Part shown: positions 56,804 through 64,000 of the stretch, in pieces
How the letters are laid out: each line of letters begins with the position of its first letter
Position numbering within the stretch: the stretch's first letter is position 1
Origin: Procambarus clarkii
Taxonomy: Eukaryota; Arthropoda; Malacostraca; Decapoda; Cambaridae
DNA length: 64,000 bases
Direction: 5' to 3'
Assembly: GCF_040958095.1 (NCBI RefSeq)
Contig: NC_091209.1
Location: 10,306,731-10,370,730, forward strand
Notes under the pieces: model-generated
What the model was told of the DNA's origin: nothing
Database searches by the model: none
What the model saw: the letters and a program-made list of their open reading frames with translations, nothing else
Position numbers and translations under genes: made by a program

Positions 56804-59284
56804 TGATAATCAATGGTTCCCCGAAAATGAACAACTAAATATAGAGGGAGCTTGGTACCAACATAAAACACCTTAGGGGTGCCAGTGTTCTCCTGGACAA
56901 CAATGGGTCCAAATGAATGCAAACCAGGTTAAGTACAGTGTTATTCTAGGAGTATAACCCAATAGTACTGAAATGAAGGAAGCTATAACATAGACCATAA
57001 TATAAATGGTTATACAGTACAGTACTGACAAAATTTCCCCACAAATGGGACGAATAACTTCACAGATCAGGTAATCACCAGAGAGTAGAACTCTCGAAAC
57101 TGCCAACAAGGCAATGTGTCTCACTGTCTGTATACTGGCGACCAGGGTGTCAAGACACTTGGTACACACAGTAACATTGGTCACCACAATTTTCTCATTA
57201 ACATCTTGTTAACATATTGACATTTCATAAACATTTGGCAAAATCATTTTCAACCACTAACGTTTTAATGCCATCTAGAATCAAGAGCAAACAGGTTGTG
57301 TTAATTAGTGAACTTACATCATTTTTATTTAGTCTTCACTACAGATCAGTAGAGTTGTGGTGGACATGTAGCCTGCAAGAAGCAATAGCCTGGTTGATCA
57401 TGTAGTCACCAGAGAAGACTGGCCTCAAACCAAGCTACAAGAGTAGGAAAAACTCTTGAGATCAGTGACAGGTAAGTACTCTTCTTCATTTCTCACTGAA
57501 GTGATGTAAAATGTGAGATTTACTGCAGTAAAAATAACACAAAAATGATAATTGGCCAACGTTTAACTACACCAAGATACGACGACAAATGCAAACCCTC
57601 GGGTTTCCTACCCCACAATTACTAACAATAGAAGTAATTAAACCAATTCCTATTTCAGGGATTTCAAAAAGCACTATAAAAAAATTATTTGTTATTGTTT
57701 TTAAGGGATAAGTTTTAATTTAAAGTAAAGTAACTTTCAAACTTGTCAAGCAGCAGTATCTACAAAGAATTAATAAACTATATCTTGATGTTCAAGGTAG
57801 TTCTACTGATAGATATTTAGCCCAGCCTTATTGAGAAAGGAATACCCTATACTCTAGGTTGGGCATATTTTTTCCCGTGGAATCCTAAGCATTTTATGAA
57901 AGTGGGAATTTTGGGATAAAAAAAATGTTGGCTGGTACTCTTTCTACCAGGAACTTCGGAAAAAGAATGATTTGTTAAACACAGATTAAAGGAAAAAACT
58001 TTCTTCTATTGGGTAGTTAACTAAGTACCTAATGCCGAGTTTCGTGAAGATGAAATCGTATTGCTGTATCCAGATACTGTAGTATCTTTTGACCGAGATG
58101 TCCTATTCAATAAGGTTTCCATTTTAAGAGAACCAAGTCTGATGAAAAAGTTAATAATAATTCTGAATTATGAATTAAAAGCAAGAGTATATGTGTATGC
58201 AATTGCCTAGCCAGCATCATCTATGAAAGTGCCATTTTAACATTACTGAATCCATTCATGGAGAATTATATATATATATTATTCAGATAAACTTTTGTAA
58301 TACCATCTAAGATCAACATGGCCAAAATGTGCATATAAAATCAAGCACAGATCATTATACAGAAGCACAAAAAAATATAAATGGAATGGAAATAATTATG
58401 TATATAATAGATACAGTATACTGTATTATCAGCCTGACTGTGATAACTATGTGAGCTTGCAAGCTATATAGAAAAAAAAACCTTTAAAATGGGTAATTGC
58501 CAGTAAAGACTGGGCCCAGGCCAAGCTGAGAAAAAGAGTACTCTTAAAATCATCCACAGGTAATCCAGACACACACATAAATATAGTATAGTATTTGTAG
58601 GTACAATGGTAATCAGGTGAGAATAAAAACCTTTATGAATTGCTTCAACACAAAATCCTAATATCCAACATTTCAAAGTACATTATGAAAATTTTTCCAT
58701 TAAACTTTTTTAACCATTAAAAATATTTCTCTAAAATTGTACCTCTCAACTTCCAAGTGGTCTTCAGGATCATTGTAAAAAAAAATTATATACGCTGGCA
58801 GTGATTTACAGTACAAGGTTTATTTTGTCTAACTTTATTCTCGTATTTTTAGTCTTATAACAATATACTGTATTATACAGCATATGTCAAGCTTCTTAGT
58901 CATAAAGTAATGTATACGATAAAATTATGGTTCATGTTTTTATAGAAATGAAAACTGAAAAGGTACTTTTGGTTCTATTTTTCACCTAAAGCAAGCTCAA
59001 CACAAAGTGTTTATAGATACAGTACTTGTATTTTATGAAGATATTCCATGCCTTGGGATCACTTTTAAACTGGCAATAAGTACACAAGGTCAATTTTTGT
59101 TTGCGAGTTTTTTTTTCAATCAAACAACGAAAATCAATTTTTTTCACGTAGACATGGATACTGAACAAGTATTGTACTGTATATCATTACAGTACTTTTA
59201 CAAAAAAAAAAAAAAGTGGAGAAAACAGGGCATAAATTTTGGCTGCATTTTTTCACTGAATGAATTGCTTCGTGCTCTTTAGTC
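56804..59284. other. 2.5-kb stretch with no gene seen
   Basis: AT-rich. 57365-57440 has a trace of a + strand LINE tail (caagaagcaatagcctggtt, gatcatgtagtcacca) and 58490-58545 another (agtaaagactgggcccaggc). A 13-bp A-run at 59201. No phase-compatible upstream exon of the - strand gene was found here. Confidence 0.45.
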
Positions 59285-59450
59285 CCACCTCTCTACTATC
59301 AGTCAACTGGTGTACAGGTTCCTGATTCGATTGGGCTCTATCATATCGACATTTGAAATGTTGTATAGAGTCAGCATCCACAATACTATCACTAGTGATT
59401 TCCATTTGTAAACTACTCTGACACTAAAAAAATTATTATTTTAAATGTGT
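59285..59450 (-). mobile_element. LINE 3' end fragment
   Basis: On the - strand corresponds to 54130-54240: 'ttgattcg attgggctctat' region, 'tgtatagagtcagcatccac', and the stretch before it. Decayed. Confidence 0.65.
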
Positions 59451-59574
59451 GTGGGGCTCATTTGGGTACTCAGTTTCACTTGTGTAAATGGTGCCATGTG
59501 ATGGACACACTCAAATGTGTTGTGATGTGACACCTCCAAGTGGTACCATGAAATACTGTACATATTAGAAATGC

Positions 59575-59650
59575 CTACCTTGAGAGGTTACCTTGGGATG
59601 GTTTCAGCGCATAGCGTCCCCACGGCCCAGTCCTCAACCAGGCCTCCCTA
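59575..59650 (-). mobile_element. SINE/LINE shared tail fragment
   Basis: accttgagaggttaccttgg, atagcgtccccacggccc and tcctcaaccaggcctccc are the SINE/LINE tail in reverse. Confidence 0.75.
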
Positions 59651-60084
59651 TATCAAACCCTCTCAACAATTTCTAAGTAGGTTATGTTATGTTTTGTACG
59701 TGGTAATAGGCCGAGTAAAGTAGACTAATACGTACCAGTATAAGCTTCGAAATGGTTTACTTTATATTTTGAGCCGTATGTACTGTGCACTTTTTTCTTG
59801 TTCAAGACACACTCACCATAAAGTCATTATTATAATACAGTAGAGTATTTGCATATATATTACAAATTGTAATAAAAGTGTAATAATCCTGTTCCTATCT
59901 TCAATTTTCCAGCTAATAGCCACCAAATTGAAGTCTGCCCTGCTTAATCATGAACTCTCACCATGATGATGCTTATTTGAATTAATATAAGCCTACACAC
60001 ATTCTGGCCACTTATAAATATTAATTCTCAAGTAAAAGTACAGTATACAATATCATGACTGGCATAAATTAAAACTGGCATTGT
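59651..60084. other. No gene seen
   Basis: Unassigned AT-rich DNA. Confidence 0.45.
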
Positions 60085-60615
60085 TGTGTGTTCATTTAAT
60101 GTTAAGCCTCGCAGTAAGCACAGGCAAGATAAATAATAATTTAGACTTGGGAAAATATTAAGAGGGACTGGTTCCAAATTCGTATACGGAAATAACATCA
60201 CTTGAGACCAGGACGCATGGCAGGATGTGCAGAATAGCTTGTCGAGAAGCAGAGGTGCAATGGGAATGCCGAGAGAATTTTATAACATCAAGGCCCAACA
60301 CCTTTCAACACTCTCCCCTCTACACACAAGAGGCATAACTAACCGACCCCTCGCAATGTTCAAGAGAGAGAACTTGATAAACACTTCCAAAGGATACCTG
60401 ATCACCCAGGCTGTGATTCATACATCGGGCTGTAACCAGCTGCATCCAACAGCCTGGTTGACCAGACCACTAACAAGGAGGCCTGGTCAAAGACTGGGAT
60501 ACATCAGGCTGTAACCAGCTGCATCCAACAGCCTGGCTGACCAGACCACTAACAAGGAGACCTGGTCAAAGACTGGGCCACAAGGATGTTGATCCCTGGA
60601 AACAACAACAGGTAG
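60085..60615 (+). mobile_element. LINE 3' end, family 2, with ~80-bp tandem duplication
   Basis: Reads D*NNNLDLGKILRGTGSKF-type text, then QNSLSRSRGAMGMPREFYNI (60227-60286), LSTLSPLHTRGITNRPLAMF and FKRENLINTSKGYLI. The tail contains two copies of a ~80-bp block beginning atacatc-ggctgtaaccagc (60420-60499 and 60500-60579). Confidence 0.85.
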
Positions 60616-60739
60616 GAAAAAGGTAGACAACAGGTAGGTGATGAGTGGTGGATGCATACAATTTTCACATTCCTCACTAGGTATATTTTTGTCTCACTTG
60701 TGAACAAGAAGCTTGTTCGTACCCTCTCCAACTTTCACT

Positions 60740-61620
60740 AATTTCCACTAGAAAAAGTGTGTGGTACTAGAGGTAGTAATACTAAAGGAAGTAAAAGGAA
60801 CATGAAGGCTCTCAATGATCAGGATATGTTAAGATTGATTAGAGAAACTTGAGCATGACACTAGAGTTGCAAGCATGGACAGGAGTATGACACAGACTAA
60901 CACTGTTCACAACATTTGCATGCAAATGGAAAAAACAATTTGAAGTTCACTGCTGAAAGTGACAATCTTAGTACAGTATTGAAGTTTCAAGTAGGCAACT
61001 CTATGTTTACAGACTTAGGTGCAACAGTGTTTAAACTGTTTAGGCAGAATTGTGATCTAGTAACTGGGATTGGAAAGAAAGCAACCTTCGATTGCTGGCG
61101 AGAAGTTTGCCGACACGTTTACAATTATGGTCTTCGTGCTTTACCTTATAGTTTTAATCAAAGGCATGAAATTGTTCAAAACAAAATTTCAGTTGCTGAT
61201 ATCAAGTGGTGATCCATTTAAAGAGGAAATTACAACATTTTATGTACACAAAATTGTTGCATCACTTCCAGGTATATAATGCTGATGTAACTGTTTTCAA
61301 CAGATGTTTGCTCAGCAATAAACACAGCCACAGTTTGTGCCAAGGCTGAATACACTCACAGAATTAAATCTGAAATTATACACAAGGCTGCAAAGCATGG
61401 AGCACTAAAAATTGTTATGCAGAACAAAAAGCATATCGGAATGAGGGCAGCACTGTCTAATTATGTACAGAAAACAAATAAGATACTAATGTGTTCCACT
61501 CTTTCACAAGAACAAGCAAGATCATGTGATGAAACGGCAGCCACTGAGCTAATCAAAAATCTCTCAAAACCCAGGAGACAAAGGGAAAGTGGCAGCACAG
61601 AACTTAAAAACCTCTCCTAG
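60740..61620 (+). pseudogene. Decayed coding relic of unknown family
   Basis: Frame 1 reads CGTRGSNTKGSKRNMKALND then QDMLRLIRET up to a stop near 60850, and later FTAESDNLSTVLKFQ and VGNSMFTDLGATVFKLFRQN, with a stop at 61212. A third open piece at 61417-61620 is Lys/Arg-rich and ends CSTLSQEQARSCDET then AATELIKNLSKPR. The pieces are separated by stops but keep protein-like composition, so this is probably the remains of a transposon or retrogene. I do not recognise the family. Not a neighbour of any supported exon. Confidence 0.35.
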
Positions 61621-62473
61621 TATTGGGTCCTTGCATAAGGAAGACAGAACATTCTGATAAACACAGTATAGTACAGTACTGTGAAATATTCAGGACAATG
61701 ATTTTTTCCATGATCCCTTAAACACACTGAAGGTTGATAACACTAATGGACTCCATGAGCTTGAAACCAACATGGAACCACTGATGTCACCCTAACATCA
61801 ACAGACTCTACAGTAGCTATAGACAGCATGCACGTGTACACACACTGCCCCAGGCAGTGGCAGTGACCCCTGGAATTCCACATTCATTAAAAACAGCACA
61901 AAAAAATCACTAATGAGCCCTAAAGATCATATTGAAAAAAAGTGTCATCCCAGACACTTAATTAGTTAAATGTTTTAAATTTCAAAATTTTGAAGAACAA
62001 ACTATTTTGAAGGACAAATTGTTCCTTATGTAAACCAGAGGGATGCAGTTAGAGCAGTCAGTGCCCACCCCTAACAAAGCAATCAACTGGCCCTCAAAAG
62101 AAGGGCTTGTTGTGAACAATACCTGTCCTCTATAATGGGTAACATTCATCAACACACATACTCAGCCAAGACCCAGCAGGAGGGAAACACACACACACAC
62201 ACACTCACCCAGGACCCAGCAGGAGGGGAATAAAGAAAATCACACCGAACCTGTCCCCGAGGCCCACATCAAAAGGATATCATCAGCGGCATATGCTAGA
62301 TTTGCCAACACAAGAACTGCCTTTAGAAACCTGTGTAAGGAATCATTCAGGACCTTGTATACCACTTGTGTCAGTAGCTCCAGTCAGTAGCTGGAGGCTG
62401 CAGCTCCAGCCTGGAGTACATAACTAGTTAAACCCAAGACAAAGTTAGCATATTTTTTCTTGAAGTTGTGGAT

Positions 62474-62477
<4 letters not shown>
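61621..62477. other. No gene seen; short CA repeat
   Basis: An 18-bp (CA)n run at 62189-62206 lies between two copies of a block with 'cacccaggacccagcaggag'-type sequence (62160-62185 and 62205-62230). Nothing else recognised. Confidence 0.5.
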
Positions 62478-62505
<28 letters not shown>

Positions 62506-62757
62506 GAGATATATACAAGAGTTGTTACATTCTTGTACAGCCACTAGTACGCATAGCGTTTCGGGCAGGTCCCTGGAATACGATCCCCTGCCGCGAAGAA
62601 TCGTTTTTTCATCCAAGTACGCATTTTACTGTTGCGTTAAACAGAGGCTACAGTTAAGGAATTGCGCCCAGTAAATCCTCCCCGGCCAGGATACGAACCC
62701 ATGACATAGCGCTCGCGGAACGCCAGGCGAGTGTCTTACCACTACACCACGGAGACT
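62478..62757 (-). mobile_element. tRNA-derived SINE, family C, with poly(A) tail
   Basis: A T-run of about 27 at 62478-62504 is the poly(A) tail on this strand. The body and head are almost identical to 3582-3872, with the B box (gggttcgtatcctgg) at about 62688-62702 and the A box at 62735-62752. Best preserved family C copy together with the first one. Confidence 0.9.
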
Positions 62758-62779
62758 GTAACTTGGCTTTAGCAACCTC

Positions 62780-64000
62780 TTCCTTCAATGAGAATGGAAA
62801 TTTCCTTACATCTCTTGACAACTGCAAGTCCAGTTTAAACTGATGTCCCCCTTGTCCAATCTCTTCTTAAATTTAAGTAGGCTTTATTTGTTCAATTTCT
62901 CTGTTCCCCACAGAATCTTTTATGTAGCAATCATATCCCCCTGCATTTCTTCTCTCCTCTAAGGTTGTGAGTAAGTTCTCTCAATTTGTCCACATAGCAA
63001 AGTCCTCTTAATTCTGGTACTACTGTACCAGAATGTGCAACTACTACTACTGTGTGCAACTACTGTAGTTGCACACCTTTAAGGTATTAATTTTGTGCTT
63101 CATACGGTCTGGGTTCCATGCTGATGTTGCATGCTCACGTAATGGTTTCACACAGGCAGTGTGTGTAAGGGCTTGAAAGTCTCACTGTTTAGATTCTTAT
63201 ATGATGTTTTTATGTTTGCTGCTGCTATCCTATTCACATGAGCTTCTGGTGTTAGTGTTGGCATTATGTCTACTCCCAGGTCTCTCTCTCGTTTCTTGTA
63301 ATTGCCTTCCCTTATATTGTAGCTAAATACAATTTTATCTGTATTTTCATTCATTTTGCACTTAAATGGGCTGAATTCCAGCAGCCATTTACAATTCCTG
63401 AAGTTAGTCAATGTCTTTATGCAGTACTCCACATTCTTCTTCAATTTCAGACTTTTCTCTCTAACTTTGCACCATTTGCAAGTACATTAACATGTACTAC
63501 CTCACTCCCTCTGGGAGGTTAATTACATAAATTATGAAGTGCGATGGTCTTAAGACTCAACCCTGTGATGGCTGTCTTATTTTGGTTGTCCAGTCATAGA
63601 ATTAAATCATATTTGTTAAGCATGATCCCCCCCCCCCTGCCCTCTCCAAAGCCATGATGTGACAAAATTTACTCCCCCAAATGTTTTCCAATCATTTTTT
63701 GTGATAACTTTTTTCAAGAATCTTACATACAATGCATATTAATGACACTGGTCTATGGTTTAGTCCTTTATGTCAGTCCATTTTCTTAAATACTGTACAG
63801 CATTGGAATTATGTTTGCCTTTTTTCCCAGATTTCATGTAGTTCTTCTGTGTCAAGTGTAATGTTGAACACTATAATTAGGGATAATTCAATAGCCCTGC
63901 AGCTTCCTTTAGAAGCCATGCTGATATCTGGTCGTTCCTCCTTGAATCTTTTTACCTCTTCTACATTTAACGTCAAGTCTTGTTTACCAGTGTTGTTGTT
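62780..64000 (-). mobile_element. LINE reverse transcriptase fragment
   Basis: The - strand frame 63148-63444 reads WLLEFSPFKCKMNENTDKIV (63370-63430), RERDLGVDIMPTLTPEAHVN (63235-63300) and RIAAANIKTSYKNL, the segment that follows the ADD box in LINE reverse transcriptases. 62850-62990 holds the later C-terminal part; 63560-63960 holds decayed upstream palm pieces. It runs off the window. Confidence 0.8.

Overview
The window is nuclear DNA from an animal, most probably a decapod crustacean such as a crayfish or lobster. The evidence is intron-split genes with GT-AG junctions, many degraded non-LTR retrotransposons and tRNA-derived SINEs, long TA microsatellites, arthropod-type TTAGG motifs inside a fold-back repeat, and low gene density. 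The species assignment is inference from repeat style; no marker gene fixes it.

Only two protein-coding genes are supported. At the left edge on the + strand is the last coding exon of the DNA helicase gene MCM8 (372-575), followed by a short 3' UTR with a poly(A) signal near 888. On the - strand, running from 47733 down to 14913, is a seven-exon gene for a protein of at least 724 residues whose family I do not recognise. Its exons are 47600-47733, 39208-40455, 25394-25485, 21168-21312, 20550-20750, 20127-20311 and 14913-15081. All junctions keep one reading frame. The protein has a glutamine-rich charged N-terminal part, a large well-conserved-looking domain, a Ser/Ala/Thr-rich middle with a poly-Ala tract, and a second folded region that ends in a basic tail and a stop. 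Its first exon is not in the window. The two genes converge, and about 5.5 kb downstream of the second gene's stop is free of recognisable repeats and may be a very long 3' UTR.

Everything else is transposable-element and simple-repeat DNA. It holds fragments of at least two non-LTR (LINE) families on both strands, several tRNA-headed SINE families, and a Tigger1-like DNA transposon relic with a smaller Tigger-type MITE. A striking set of TTAA-flanked elements with CCC...GGG or CAC...GTG ends (piggyBac-like) is also present, some with internal ~185-bp direct repeats. There are three fold-back elements, two unrelated 27-bp minisatellites, and a ~670-bp TA tract. Several insertions are nested, and in one case the uninterrupted LINE sequence elsewhere in the window shows the exact TTAA insertion site.

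I see no operon, CRISPR array, rRNA gene or intact tRNA gene. The most interesting items are the unidentified seven-exon gene, the TTAA-element group with internal repeats, and the fold-back elements, one of which has a 14-bp target-site duplication. Most repeat boundaries away from exact termini are accurate only to a few tens of bases.
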